From Alphaproteobacteria bacterium (GTDB lineage Bacteria > Myxococcota_A > UBA796 > GCA-2862545): a stretch of 64,000 nucleotides of DNA. Made by a program: the position numbers and the translations under genes. Of the stretch, positions 44,361 to 53,945 are shown in pieces (positions within the stretch are counted from its first letter, which is position 1; each line of letters opens with the position of its first letter). Location: positions 280,347-344,346 of the forward strand of contig JACKER010000011.1 in the NCBI GenBank assembly GCA_020632925.1, read 5' to 3'. The notes under the pieces are model-generated. The model did not search any database and was not told the origin of the DNA. It worked only from the letters and a program-made list of their open reading frames with translations.

Positions 44361-46925
44361 TCACTGCTGCTGGCCGTGCTCCCGCTCGCGGCGCTTGCGC
44401 TTCGGCGGGGTCGCCGGAACCTCGGGGACCTCGGGGTCGTCCTCCTTGCGGAACAGCGAGCCCAGCAGGCGGCCTGCCTCCGCCGCGGGCCCACCCCCGT
44501 GCAGGTCGCACTTGTCCTCGGGCACGCTCCTGGCCGTGAAGAGCTCGGTGTACGTGAGCGGGCACGCGTCGCGCGCGGGGCGCCCGGACTCCGGACACAT
44601 CGCGACCTCCACGAGCCCGTCGGGCCGGGGCATGGCGTCGCCGAGCGTCCCGCTGGCGGCCACGAAGCGCGCCCAGGTGGGGAGCGCCGCCCGGCTGCCG
44701 GACAGGCCGAGCGTGCCCGAGTCCCGCCCGACCCAGACCACGATCGCGAGATCGCCCGACAGCCCCGCGAACCAGGCGTCGCGGTAGTCGTCGGTGGTGC
44801 CGGTCTTGCCGCCGGCGGGGGGTCCGACGCCGAAGCGCCCCGCGCGAGCGCCCGTCCCCGCCGCGAGCACGCCCTGGAGCACGCTCATGGCCTGGGCGGC
44901 GGCCTGCTCGGAGGCGAGGCGGTGGCCCGTCGCGGGCAACGTGAGCAGGGGCTCGCCGTCGGCGCGGGTGATCGCGGTCAGCACGCGCGGCTCGTAGGCC
45001 TCGCCGTGGTGGAAGACGGTGTACGCCCCCGCGAGCTCCATCGGCGTCACCAGGAAGGAGCCGAGCGCCGCGGAGGGGAGGTGGGTGGCCTCGGACAGCC
45101 CGGCGTCCCGGTAGAAGCGCTGCAGGCGCGCCGCTCCGACCTGTTCGGCGAGCAGGATGGCGGGGATGTTGCGGCTGGCCTCGATCGTCTTGCGGACGGT
45201 GATCTCGCCGAGCCAGCGCCCGTCGCTGTCGTGTGGGGTCCAGGTCGTGCCGTCGATGCGGCGGGTGATCGGGGCGTCGAGGAGCTTGGTGGCGGGCGTG
45301 GCGGCGCCGTCCTCGAACGCCTTGATCATGGTGAGCGGCTTGACCGTGGAGCCCGCCTGCCGGTGCGCGTCCCGCGCGCGATCGAAGGGGGACTCGGCGT
45401 AGCTGCGGCCACCCACCAACGCGACCACCGCGCCGTCGGACACCCGGATCGCCACCAGCGCCGCCTGCGCGCCCGCGGCGTCGGGGTAGTCCGCGTCCAG
45501 CTCCTCCATGCCCGCCTGGACGGCCTCCTCGGCGGCCCGCTGGAGCAGCGGCTGGATGGCGGTGTACACGCCCCAGCCCCCGTTCGCCAGCGCGCCGTCG
45601 CCGAGCGCCACCTCCGCACGGTCCACCGCCGCGTCCACCGCGTAGGGCGCCCGGCGGACCTTGCTCGGCTCGAGGCCCTGCAGCTCGAGCGATCGGGCGA
45701 CGGCGTTGGTGTACTGGTCGTCGTCGATGACGCCGCGCTCCTTCATCTTGGCGAGCACGAGGTTGCGGCGCTGCAGCGAGGCGTCGGGGTTGCGCACCGG
45801 CGACCAGCTGTTCGGCGCCGGGATCGCGCCCACGAGCGTCGCGGCCTCGTGCAGCTCCAGGCTCGACGCCGAGACCCCGAACCAGGCGCGCGCGGCCTGG
45901 TCCACACCATAAAGCGGCAGGCCACCCATCTGCCCGAGGTAGACCTCCGACAGGTACAGCTCCAGCAGCTGGTCCTTGTCGAGCTCGTGCTCCAGCGCGG
46001 CGGCGAAGAAGACCTCGCGCACCTTGCGGCGGATCGTCTTCTCGCGGCTCAGGAACAGGTTCTTCGCGAGCTGCTGCGTGAGCGTGCTCCCGCCCTGCAC
46101 GTCGCGGCCCATGAGGTTGCCGACCAGGGCCCGGCCGACGCCGATCGGGTCGACGCCGTGGTGCTGCCGGAAGCGCGCGTCCTCCATCGACAGCAGGGCG
46201 GGCTCGACCCACTTCGACAGCTTGTCCAGGGTGACCGGCGTGCGACGCTCGTCGAGGTCGCCGATCGTCCCGAGCACGGTGGGGCGCAGCGTGATGCCGT
46301 CGCGCCCGCTCGTCTCGACGACGAAGCCGTCCTCGATGCGCACGGCCGCCCGGCCGCCGGGCACCTTGCCGCCAGGCCCGCTGGACGGCGCGGTCCAGAT
46401 GTCGAAGCCGTTGGCGCGCACCGCGAACAGACCGTCCGACCCCTCGTGCTCCGCGGGCTCGACCTGGTCCACCCGCTCGTACCCGGCGGCGAGCAGGTCG
46501 CCCGCGATGGCCTGCACCGAGGCGCGCATGCCGGGCTCGATCCGCATCGGCGCCGACCACACCACGCTCGGGACGCGGTGCGGCGGGTTCGCGAGGTAGG
46601 TCTGGACGTCGCGCTCCGCCCGCGCCCACAGCAGCCCGCCGGTGATGGCGAGCCCTGCCGCCGCGCCGACGCCCCACACGACGGCCTCGGTCAGCAGCCA
46701 GCGCCGCCAGGACACCGGCGCCGTCGGCTTGCCCTTCCGCCCGCCGGGCTTGCGCCCCCGAGTGGTCTTCGCCGTGACCTTCGGCTTGCCCGCGGCCTTC
46801 TTCGCGCGGGGCGGGCGGGGCACGGTCGCGTCCTTGTCGCTGGCGGCACGGGGCTTGGACCGCGAGGCGGACTTCTTCACGGCGTCCAGCGCGTCGAGGC
46901 CTGGGTCGGCCTTCTTCTTCGCCAT
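44361..46925 (-). CDS. Bifunctional class A penicillin-binding protein (PBP1B-like)
   Basis: The product is 854 residues. A Lys/Arg/Pro-rich cytoplasmic tail precedes one membrane helix. A UB2H-like domain (~110-195) comes before the GT51 transglycosylase: MEDARFRQHHGVDPIG, GGSTLTQQLAKNLFLS and YLSEVYLGQ. The transpeptidase has STVK, SRN and KTGTT motifs. It polymerises and cross-links peptidoglycan in the periplasm. The start is uncertain: ATG 46925 (MAKKK) or ATG 46970, which would add a low-complexity peptide encoded by a purine run. The C-terminus is Lys/Arg-rich (KRKRRERE). Confidence 0.95.
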   Translation of the reverse strand: MAKKKADPGLDALDAVKKSASRSKPRAASDKDATVPRPPRAKKAAGKPKVTAKTTRGRKPGGRKGKPTAPVSWRRWLLTEAVVWGVGAAAGLAITGGLLWARAERDVQTYLANPPHRVPSVVWSAPMRIEPGMRASVQAIAGDLLAAGYERVDQVEPAEHEGSDGLFAVRANGFDIWTAPSSGPGGKVPGGRAAVRIEDGFVVETSGRDGITLRPTVLGTIGDLDERRTPVTLDKLSKWVEPALLSMEDARFRQHHGVDPIGVGRALVGNLMGRDVQGGSTLTQQLAKNLFLSREKTIRRKVREVFFAAALEHELDKDQLLELYLSEVYLGQMGGLPLYGVDQAARAWFGVSASSLELHEAATLVGAIPAPNSWSPVRNPDASLQRRNLVLAKMKERGVIDDDQYTNAVARSLELQGLEPSKVRRAPYAVDAAVDRAEVALGDGALANGGWGVYTAIQPLLQRAAEEAVQAGMEELDADYPDAAGAQAALVAIRVSDGAVVALVGGRSYAESPFDRARDAHRQAGSTVKPLTMIKAFEDGAATPATKLLDAPITRRIDGTTWTPHDSDGRWLGEITVRKTIEASRNIPAILLAEQVGAARLQRFYRDAGLSEATHLPSAALGSFLVTPMELAGAYTVFHHGEAYEPRVLTAITRADGEPLLTLPATGHRLASEQAAAQAMSVLQGVLAAGTGARAGRFGVGPPAGGKTGTTDDYRDAWFAGLSGDLAIVVWVGRDSGTLGLSGSRAALPTWARFVAASGTLGDAMPRPDGLVEVAMCPESGRPARDACPLTYTELFTARSVPEDKCDLHGGGPAAEAGRLLGSLFRKEDDPEVPEVPATPPKRKRREREHGQQQ

Positions 46926-46994
46926 CGGGAGGCTCGGGGAGGGAGGGGGAGGAAAGCGGGAGACCTCCATCCTATCACGTCCACGCCTCCGCGG

Positions 46995-48833
46995 TCAGCG
47001 CCGGACGCCCTCGGACGCGTCGAGCACGCCTCGCTCGTTGAACGAGATCCACTCCCCCTCGGGGAGCGCGCGCAGCACCCGCTTCTCCTTGCCCCACATG
47101 TCCAGCTCGAGGATGGCGGCTCCCCGCGCCGGCTGGAGGATGTCGCCCGTCTCCGGGTCGACCCAGGCGTACGGGAGCAGGTCGGAGACCTCGCTGACCA
47201 CCTCGCAGGTGCCGAGATCGACGTAGATCACGGTCGCGGTCTGGGTCTCGGGGTTCTGGAAGCGCACGGCCGCGTACTTGCCGCCCGTGATGCCCCACAG
47301 GCGGTCCACCTCGACGTTCATGTCGAGCACGTCGCGTCCCACGGCGGGGACCTGGCTCTTCACGGAGTCGGTCAGGTCGTAGACCGACAGCACGCCCTGC
47401 GCGTCGAGCACGAGCATGTCGGGTCGGCGGTTCACGAAGGAGACGAGGCGGATCGGCGAGTCGGACAGCGGATCGGGCTTGGGGACCGCGTCCTTGCCCG
47501 ACGCCGGATCGAGGACCCGCACCTGACCCTTCGGCGTCACGACCGCGAGCCAGGTGCCCGAGCCCGAAAGGGCGAAGGTGGTGACCCAGGGGAGCTCGAA
47601 GACGTTGTTCTGACGCAGGTCGTACCAGCGGAGCCCGCCGCGCGTGAGCATGCAGCCCACGAAGGGCCCGCCCACCTCGAGCTTCGGCGTGTCCGTCGTG
47701 TCGGGACCCGCGTCGAACAGGTGACGACCGGTCTTGGCCTCGTAGACCTGGACGCCGGTTCCGTCGTCCGGCAGCGCGATCAGCAGCCGCCCGTCGCGAT
47801 CGATGCGGCTCTCCACGAACCGGTGGCGGGTCTGGAACGGACGCTTCTGGACGTTGCCGAGCCAGACCGCGACCTTGTCGCCGTGCACGGCCACGCGGTG
47901 CTCGCCGAACCCCGAGCAGCACACGATCGCCTCGAGGGAGGGCTTGGCGCCCGGCCGGTGCAGCAGCCCGTCGCGCCCACCCACGGCCACCCCGCGCCAG
48001 TCCCAGAACGCGGCCGTCGTGGGCTCGGCGGCACCGTGCTTCTCGGAGCCGACGGGCTGCAGGTCGGGGAGCGAGAAGACGTGGACCGAGCGGCCGGTGA
48101 TCGCGGCGATGGCGTCGCCCTTGGGCGAGAGCACGACCGTCTGCATGCCGCTCGATCCGCGGGCGCTGAAGCTGTTGCGGATGCGCCCGTCCGGCAGGCC
48201 GATGAGCGTGATCCCGGCCTGGCCGATCGCCACGACGTGGCGCCCGTCGGGAACGAAGCGCGCGACGCGCACGCCGCCGGGGACCATCTCGAGGTCGAGC
48301 TGCTCCTGGCTCATCAGGTCGAGCAGCTTGGGCTGGCCGAGGGTGTCGATCACCAGCAGCCGATCGCCGCGCTCGTTGAACTCGATGCTCTCGCCCGAGA
48401 ACCCCTGGTAGTTCGCGAGGCGCTCCCAGCGCTGGATGTCGAAGATGCGGACGATGCCGTCGATGGAGAGCGTCGCCACGATGGTGGCCGCCGGGTTGAA
48501 GGCCAGCGCGCGCATGGCCCGCTGCGAGCCGGTCGGGCCCTCCTTGGTGTCCTCGAACACGCAGGTCGCGTCCCAGGTCTTGTAGACCGCGACCGTGCCC
48601 TGCTCGTCGCCCACGGCCGCGAGCGCGCCCCCGCGGCACATCGCGACCGAGCCCATCACGGGCGAGCCCATGTCGAACAGGAGCGCCGGATACGCCTCGC
48701 CCTGGCGGGTGATCGCGACCGTGCCCCACTCGTCCGCGGTGATCAGGGCCCCCGACTGGGAGTCGAACGCAGCGGCCGACACCGGCGCGGCGTGCGGTGC
48801 GGCGCAGTAGCGATCGACCATGGACAGCTGCAT
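46995..48833 (-). CDS. WD40-like beta-propeller protein
   Basis: The product is 612 residues with no signal peptide or membrane helix. It has WD40/PQQ-type blades such as AFDSQSGALITADEWGTVAI, ALAFNPAATIVATLSIDGIVRIFDI in parts, VVLSPKGDAIAAITG and FALSGSGTWLAVVTPKGQVRVLD. It probably folds as one or two cytoplasmic propellers acting as a protein-interaction platform. ATG 48833 has GGAG upstream. It diverges from the GH57 gene with 109 bases between. The PBP gene on the same strand begins 69 bases after its stop in the direction of transcription. Confidence 0.8.
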   Translation of the reverse strand: MQLSMVDRYCAAPHAAPVSAAAFDSQSGALITADEWGTVAITRQGEAYPALLFDMGSPVMGSVAMCRGGALAAVGDEQGTVAVYKTWDATCVFEDTKEGPTGSQRAMRALAFNPAATIVATLSIDGIVRIFDIQRWERLANYQGFSGESIEFNERGDRLLVIDTLGQPKLLDLMSQEQLDLEMVPGGVRVARFVPDGRHVVAIGQAGITLIGLPDGRIRNSFSARGSSGMQTVVLSPKGDAIAAITGRSVHVFSLPDLQPVGSEKHGAAEPTTAAFWDWRGVAVGGRDGLLHRPGAKPSLEAIVCCSGFGEHRVAVHGDKVAVWLGNVQKRPFQTRHRFVESRIDRDGRLLIALPDDGTGVQVYEAKTGRHLFDAGPDTTDTPKLEVGGPFVGCMLTRGGLRWYDLRQNNVFELPWVTTFALSGSGTWLAVVTPKGQVRVLDPASGKDAVPKPDPLSDSPIRLVSFVNRRPDMLVLDAQGVLSVYDLTDSVKSQVPAVGRDVLDMNVEVDRLWGITGGKYAAVRFQNPETQTATVIYVDLGTCEVVSEVSDLLPYAWVDPETGDILQPARGAAILELDMWGKEKRVLRALPEGEWISFNERGVLDASEGVRR

Positions 48834-48930
48834 CGTGGCTCCGTGCCGGTCCTCCGCGGCCGGCCTCGCTCGGGGTTCGGCATGGTAACCGAAGCGGGGC
48901 CGAGACGGACCCCGGTCGTCGCCGGTCCGG

Positions 48931-48936
48931 TACGAT
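48931..48936 (+). promoter_or_regulatory. TANNNT box close to the GH57 start
   Basis: TACGAT ends six bases before ATG 48943, and no Shine-Dalgarno sequence lies between. This spacing places transcription initiation on the start codon, i.e. a candidate leaderless mRNA. Confidence 0.35.
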
Positions 48937-48942
48937 GCGCCG

Positions 48943-50805
48943 ATGACCGCACCCCGGGTGGCGTTCCTCTGGCACCTCCACCAGCCCGACTACCGCGATC
49001 CGGTGGACGGTCGGCCGCTGATGCCGTGGGTGCGTCTGCACGCGCTCCGTGGCTACCGGGATCTGATCCTCGAGACGGTGGAGGAGGGCACGCCGTGGAC
49101 CCTCAACGTCGTCCCCAGCCTCCTCGATCAGCTCCTCGCGCTCGCCGACGGACCGCGCGATCGTGTCCACGAGCTCCAGCGCTGCTCGGCCGAGGAGGCG
49201 GCGGAGGTCGCCGACGAGGTGGTCGCGACGCTTCCCTCCGGGCACCCGACGATGACGCGGGCCCATCCGCGCTGGGCCGCGCTGCGGTCGGAGCTCGAGG
49301 GGGGGCGTCGCCCGGGGCTCGCCGAGATCCGCGACGTCCAGGTCTGGTCGCTGCTCGCCTGGTTCGGCGCCACCGCGCACCGAGACTTCCCCGAGCTCCG
49401 TGAGCTCGCTCGCAAGGGCGGGTCCTTCTCCGAGGCCGACCACGCGGCGCTGATCGCCGTGCAGGACCGGATCCTCGCGGAGGTGCCGTCCTGGTTGCGC
49501 CGGCTGGGTGAGGTCTCGGTGTCCTGCTCGCCCTACTACCACCCGATCCTGCCGCTGGTGGTGGACGCCCGCCACGCGCGGCGCTGCATGCCCGACCTGC
49601 CGGACGAGGTGCGCTTCGCCTGGCCCGAGGACGCACTGCTGCAGCTGGTCTCCGCCCGCGATCGGGTGGAGGAGCTGTGCGGGGTGCGTCCCGTGGGGCT
49701 GTGGCCCTCCGAGGGATCGGTCTCGCCGGAGGTCGCGGCGCTCGCCGCCGAGGCCGGGTTCCGCTGGCTCGCGACCGATCACGGCGTGTTGTGGCGCTCG
49801 GAGCGGCAGGGCGCGGGTCAGGGCGGATGGGCGCTGGGGCACGGCGTGGTGGGGCTGTTCCGCGACACCGACCTGTCGGACCGTGTGGGCTTCCGGTACG
49901 CGGACCGCGACCCGCGCGAGGCGGCCGCCGATCTCGTCGCGCACGCGGCTCACCGCGCGGACGGTGGCACGGTGCTGGTCGCCCTCGACGGGGAGAACCC
50001 GTGGGAGTGCTTCGCGGACGCGGGCGCGGCGTTCCGTCGGGAGCTGCGGTCCGCGTTGGCGAAGGGTCCCGTGCGGGCGGTGACGGCCGACGCGGCGGCG
50101 GCGCTCCCCGTGGTGGGCGAGGTCCGCGAGCTGTGGACCGGCAGCTGGATCGGGGCCGACTTCCGGATCTGGATCGGGCACGAGGACGACCGCCGCGCCT
50201 GGCGCCTGCTGGCCGACCTGCGGGAGGCGGTGGCCGAGGCGCCCGAGCCGGCGCGAGAGGCGGCGATGCGGCACGTGCTGGCGGCGGAGGGCTCGGACTG
50301 GTTCTGGTGGTTCGGGGACGACTTCCGGACGTCGTGGAAGTGGATGTTCGACCTCATGTTCCGCGAGCACGTCGCCGCCGGATGGCGAGCGCTCGGGCGC
50401 CCCGTGCCCGAGGCCGTGACGCGTCCGATCGCGACGGCCGAGCCGCCCAGCCGGGTGGAGCCGCAGGGACGCCTGTCGATCGACGCGGAGCGCCCGGACG
50501 CCTGGCTCGCCTGGTCGCGGGCGGGGGAGGTGCTGGGCGGAGAGGGCGCGATGGCCCGCGCGGCCGCCGTGCGACGACTGCGCTTCGGGTGGGACGACGC
50601 GGGTGCGCTCTGGGTGCGAGCGGAGGCGCGCGGACGCTGGGAGGTCCCCGGAGCCGACGCCGTCTGGCAGCTCGACGACGGGCTGGTCGCGCGCTTCGAC
50701 GCGGGGGCCGCCGACGTGGCGCTGGTGGACGCCGAGGGGGTCTGCTGGCCGGACATCCCCCTCCGCTTCCGCCCGGAGGACCCGTCCACCTGGTGGGCGG
50801 TCTAG
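48943..50805 (+). CDS. Glycoside hydrolase family 57 protein
   Basis: The product is 620 residues. GH57 motifs are in order: FLWHLHQPDYRDP at the N-terminus, a CSPYYHPILPLV block, GLWPSEGSVSPEV with the expected nucleophile Glu257, WLATDHGV, and LDGENPWE with an acidic residue. The family contains alpha-amylase/4-alpha-glucanotransferase and branching enzymes, so a role in glycogen or trehalose-type alpha-glucan metabolism is likely. No signal peptide. The last ~100 residues form a beta-rich accessory domain. Its stop overlaps a convergent kinase gene by four bases. Confidence 0.93.
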   Translation: MTAPRVAFLWHLHQPDYRDPVDGRPLMPWVRLHALRGYRDLILETVEEGTPWTLNVVPSLLDQLLALADGPRDRVHELQRCSAEEAAEVADEVVATLPSGHPTMTRAHPRWAALRSELEGGRRPGLAEIRDVQVWSLLAWFGATAHRDFPELRELARKGGSFSEADHAALIAVQDRILAEVPSWLRRLGEVSVSCSPYYHPILPLVVDARHARRCMPDLPDEVRFAWPEDALLQLVSARDRVEELCGVRPVGLWPSEGSVSPEVAALAAEAGFRWLATDHGVLWRSERQGAGQGGWALGHGVVGLFRDTDLSDRVGFRYADRDPREAAADLVAHAAHRADGGTVLVALDGENPWECFADAGAAFRRELRSALAKGPVRAVTADAAAALPVVGEVRELWTGSWIGADFRIWIGHEDDRRAWRLLADLREAVAEAPEPAREAAMRHVLAAEGSDWFWWFGDDFRTSWKWMFDLMFREHVAAGWRALGRPVPEAVTRPIATAEPPSRVEPQGRLSIDAERPDAWLAWSRAGEVLGGEGAMARAAAVRRLRFGWDDAGALWVRAEARGRWEVPGADAVWQLDDGLVARFDAGAADVALVDAEGVCWPDIPLRFRPEDPSTWWAV

Positions 50806-52094
50806 CTTTCCGACAGATGCACCACGAAGGTGGTGCCCCGGCCGACCTCGGAGAGCACCTCGACCCTGCCGTGCAGCCGTTGGGCGAGCTCGCGCACGAT
50901 GGTCAGCCCGAGCCCCGAGCCCTCGTGGCGGCGGGTGGTGGAGTCGTCGCCCTGCACGAACGGCTCGAACAGGTGTTCCACGCGATCCGCGGCGATCCCC
51001 GGCCCGGTGTCGCGCACCCAGAGCCGAGGCTCGGCGCCGCCCGTGACCCCCACCGTGACGGCGCCTCGCTCGGTGAACTTCAGGGCGTTGGACACCAGAT
51101 TGAGGAGGATCTGGCGCAGGCGCCGGCGGTCCGAGTCGATCCAGAGCTCGCCCGTGGCCTCGAGCTCCAGCACCAGCCCTTGCCGAACCGCCATCGGGCG
51201 GGCCGCGTCCGCGACCTCGCGGGCCAACGCCACGAGGTCGACCCGCTCGTGCTCCACCACCAGATCGCCCGCCTCGACCCGCGACAGGTCCAGCACGTCG
51301 TCGATGAGCGCCAGGAGGTGTCGCCCCGCGCCCCCGATCCGCTGCAGGTCCTCGCGTCCGATGGTCACGCCTGCGTCGTCCAGATCCTCTCCGAGGAGCT
51401 CGGCGTACCCGAGGATGGCGTTCAGCGGCGTGCGCAGTTCGTGGCTCATGCGCGCCAGGAACGCGCTCTTCGCCCGGTTCGCGGCGCGCTCCTCGGCGCC
51501 CTCCAGCTGGGCACGCGCCAGGTCGCGCTCACGGGCCAGCAGCGCCTGGTGGGCCTCGAAGGTCGAGCGGTACAGGTTGTAGCGGACCTGGGACGCGGCG
51601 ACGCAGATCAGCCCGGCGGTCACGAGGTAGAAGCTCGCGCCCGCGACCTCGACCGGATCGAGCCGGTGGGGCTGGACGACGTGCGCGACCGCGAACAGCC
51701 CGACCAGGGCACCTTGCACGATCGCCATTCGCCATGCGGGGAAGGCGTAGACCAGCCCGCAGCCCCAGGAGACGACGGAGAACCCGAGGACGTAGACCTC
51801 GTACCAGTTCACCGCGGTGGGCAGCATCCAGGCGATGCAGCCCCCGGTGGCGGCCACGATCACGGCGATCGCCACGTCCACCTGGACGCGGCTCCGTTCG
51901 TGCCAGAGCCAGGCGGTGATCGCCACACCGGTCGTGACCATCACCAGGCGCAACATCAGGTAGACGACCCAGCGGTCCGGCTCGAGCATCCGGTCGAAGA
52001 CCGTCCACGGCAGCGGCAGGAGCACGGTCATCAAGGCCATGGTCCACGCCGCCGCCCGGTCGCGCTGCAGGCAATCGCGATCCCAGGGGTCCAT
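50802..52094 (-). CDS. Membrane-bound histidine kinase
   Basis: The product is 430 residues. About six membrane helices (~18-175) replace a periplasmic sensor. A coiled coil follows, then HisKA with MSHELRTPLNAILGYAELL (His218). The HATPase is complete: LNLVSNALKF, DTGPGI and GSGLGLTIV. No receiver domain. ATG 52094 was chosen because coding character begins there. It diverges from the gene at 52187. Confidence 0.93.
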   Translation of the reverse strand: MDPWDRDCLQRDRAAAWTMALMTVLLPLPWTVFDRMLEPDRWVVYLMLRLVMVTTGVAITAWLWHERSRVQVDVAIAVIVAATGGCIAWMLPTAVNWYEVYVLGFSVVSWGCGLVYAFPAWRMAIVQGALVGLFAVAHVVQPHRLDPVEVAGASFYLVTAGLICVAASQVRYNLYRSTFEAHQALLARERDLARAQLEGAEERAANRAKSAFLARMSHELRTPLNAILGYAELLGEDLDDAGVTIGREDLQRIGGAGRHLLALIDDVLDLSRVEAGDLVVEHERVDLVALAREVADAARPMAVRQGLVLELEATGELWIDSDRRRLRQILLNLVSNALKFTERGAVTVGVTGGAEPRLWVRDTGPGIAADRVEHLFEPFVQGDDSTTRRHEGSGLGLTIVRELAQRLHGRVEVLSEVGRGTTFVVHLSES

Positions 52095-52174
52095 CGGCGC
52101 GACGTTACCCCAGCGGCGCCTTCCCCACCGCGTCTCGGAGGGGTACACCGCGACCCGAGCGCCAGGGGACGGGA

Positions 52175-52180
52175 TAGAAT
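52175..52180 (+). promoter_or_regulatory. TANNNT box close to the 52187 start
   Basis: TAGAAT, a near-consensus -10 box, ends six bases before ATG 52187, and there is no ribosome-binding site. This is the clearest leaderless-start candidate in the window. Confidence 0.45.
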
Positions 52181-52186
52181 CTCCAA

Positions 52187-53068
52187 ATGGGTGCGATTCA
52201 CCTGCACTTCGATTCGATCGAGGACGTGGCCTGTCGCGGGGGGAACGCCGCCGGGGGCCGGCTGCTGGCGGTGGATCCCTCGGCGTGCACGGTCCAGGTG
52301 CTCGTCGACGTGGTGCTGAGCCGCGCGTTGCCCCAGCCTGCGCGCTGGCCGGCACGCTGGTGGCGTCGATGGCGGCCCGCCACCGTCCCGGCGCCCGTCG
52401 AGCGGAGGTTCGAGCTCACACCACCCCCCGTCGCGACCGATGCCCACAGCCACCCGGTGTTCCTGCGGATCGAGGGCGAGGTGCCACCATCGAGCCTGCG
52501 GGTCGGTGACCGGGTGTGGGTGGTGTCCGGCGTGGGATGCACGGCCGCCCTGCGGGACGAGGAGCCCGGCAGCGCGCGGATCCGCGCCGCGTTCGACCGG
52601 GCGGGCGACCTCGCGTGGGCGGAGGGGGCAGGGGAGGGCGACCTGCACGGGGCCCTGCTCGATCGCCGCCGGGCGGACGCCGCGCTCGCGGAGCTCCGTT
52701 GGCGCCGCGCCCTCGACGTCGACGGGTTCGCGGCGCGCCGGCCCGTGACCGACCTGCCCACGCTCCTCGATCGGGTCCAGGCCCACCCGCGGGACCGCAC
52801 CCGCCTGGTGGCCGCGGCCGCCGCACGTCTCGCTGGCGCCGAGGACCGCGACGCGCTCCACGCCGTGACGCGAGCCCTGTTCGACCGGGTGGGCCTGGAG
52901 GAGCTCCTACCCCTGCTGATGCTGGTCGATCCGGCGGATCCGGGGGCCGCCGAGGTCGCGCTCTTCGCCCGCGCCCGTCTGGACGCCGTGGTCCGGGAGG
53001 AGCCCGGTCGCGCCGACGTGTTCGCCGCCGCGCGCTCCCGCTTCGGTCCCCCGACCCCTCCCCGATAG
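52187..53068 (+). CDS. Protein of unknown function
   Basis: The product is 293 residues and cytoplasmic. The N-terminal ~120 residues are beta-rich (GAIHLHFDSIEDVACRGG, GRLLAVDPSACTVQVLVDVVL in parts, VFLRIEGEVPPSSLRVGDRVWV). The rest is helical and Ala/Arg-rich. No family is recognised. It is a single-gene unit with its own candidate promoter, and is followed by the hairpin-rich gap. Confidence 0.72.
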   Translation: MGAIHLHFDSIEDVACRGGNAAGGRLLAVDPSACTVQVLVDVVLSRALPQPARWPARWWRRWRPATVPAPVERRFELTPPPVATDAHSHPVFLRIEGEVPPSSLRVGDRVWVVSGVGCTAALRDEEPGSARIRAAFDRAGDLAWAEGAGEGDLHGALLDRRRADAALAELRWRRALDVDGFAARRPVTDLPTLLDRVQAHPRDRTRLVAAAAARLAGAEDRDALHAVTRALFDRVGLEELLPLLMLVDPADPGAAEVALFARARLDAVVREEPGRADVFAAARSRFGPPTPPR

Positions 53069-53156
53069 AAGAACCGGCACCAGGCCGGTGTCCCGTGCCC
53101 GTGCCCGAGAGCGGCGCTGGCTCCCGTCGTCGATCCGCGCCAGGGGGACCGGAGGG

Positions 53157-53239
53157 CGGCCGTCAGGCCGGTCCCGCCCGCAGGGCGGACGGAGGCCGAA
53201 GGGCCGACCCCGCAGGGGCCCCGGTGCCCCGCAGGGGCA
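53157..53239. repeat. Cluster of five short GC hairpins
   Basis: Five consecutive perfect inverted repeats with 3-4-base loops fill this stretch: CGGCC/GGCCG (53157-53170), CCGCCC-gca-GGGCGG (53174-53188), GGCC/GGCC (53194-53205), CCCC-gca-GGGG (53208-53218) and TGCCCC-gca-GGGGCA (53225-53239). No T-run follows, so intrinsic termination is unlikely. It occupies the middle of the 288-base gap 53069-53356. Confidence 0.6.
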
Positions 53240-53356
53240 GGCGCCCCATCCAGGTGGCTAGAATCCCGGTCTCGGTCGCGTCGCTGCGCGCAGGAGTCGG
53301 CCCTGTCGGGACCCTTCGAACCACCCTCACCCAGACCGTCCCTCCTGCGACGGTGG

Positions 53357-53938
53357 TTGGCGTTCGCCGGCTTACTGCTCGCGCTCCTCGCCTGTGCGGG
53401 GGGCGTGCTGTTGGCGGCCCCCTGGCTCTCGCCTCCCGACGTCGCGCGACCCGAGGTGTGGGACGACGGCCGGATCCGCTTCTCCTACCCGGGCAACTGG
53501 CGGGTCGAGGAGGTGCGCCTGCCTTCCCGGCAGGTTCGTCAGGTGGCGCTCGCCGATGCAGCTGGTCAGGGCGTGTTGTCGATCCGGACCGCGGAGCCGG
53601 GTCTGGTGTCCTCGCCTCGCACCGACGTCGAGGCGATCGCCTTCGACGTCGCCAGGGCGACCAGCGCGCAGACGGGCATGTCGGCCTCGGCCGAGGGGCC
53701 CACGCTGCCGGCACCGACTCGCACCCTGTTCGGGGCGCGCGCCGAGGGCGCGACGACCTCCCTTCGGCTCTCGGCGGGAGGGGTGGTGCTCCCCCCATGG
53801 AACGTCACTGCGTGGTCGGTCGTGGAGGGGGAACGGCGGTCGGCCACCGCCTGGGTCGTGTGGGACGAGGCCACCGAGCGCCTCGACGCCGCGGGTGTCG
53901 CCCTGGTCCTCGACACGTTGTGCTGGTCGGAGCGCTGA
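53357..53938 (+). CDS. Small membrane-anchored or lipoprotein of unknown function
   Basis: The product is about 193 residues. The N-terminal hydrophobic segment (LAFAGLLLALLACAGG) could be a lipobox or a membrane anchor. The exported part (~30-193) begins WDDGRIRFSYPGNW, a pattern like PsbP/DUF1795-type lipoproteins, and ends VLDTLCWSER. TTG 53357 is the only clear start. The frame is open much further upstream without ATG or GTG, and a TAGAAT box at 53259-53264 suggests a transcript beginning near 53271. Confidence 0.68.
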   Translation: MAFAGLLLALLACAGGVLLAAPWLSPPDVARPEVWDDGRIRFSYPGNWRVEEVRLPSRQVRQVALADAAGQGVLSIRTAEPGLVSSPRTDVEAIAFDVARATSAQTGMSASAEGPTLPAPTRTLFGARAEGATTSLRLSAGGVVLPPWNVTAWSVVEGERRSATAWVVWDEATERLDAAGVALVLDTLCWSER

Positions 53939-53945
53939 GCCGCGC

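Noticed and set aside
44295..49403. A 1702-codon open frame on the plus strand
   Set aside because: It is antisense to the PBP and propeller genes, has no recognisable domains and has the Arg/Ala/Gly/Val-rich bias of shadow frames in GC-rich DNA.
53301..53325. A GGTTCGAA-like stretch as a tRNA T-loop
   Set aside because: No acceptor, D or anticodon stem can be folded around it on either strand.
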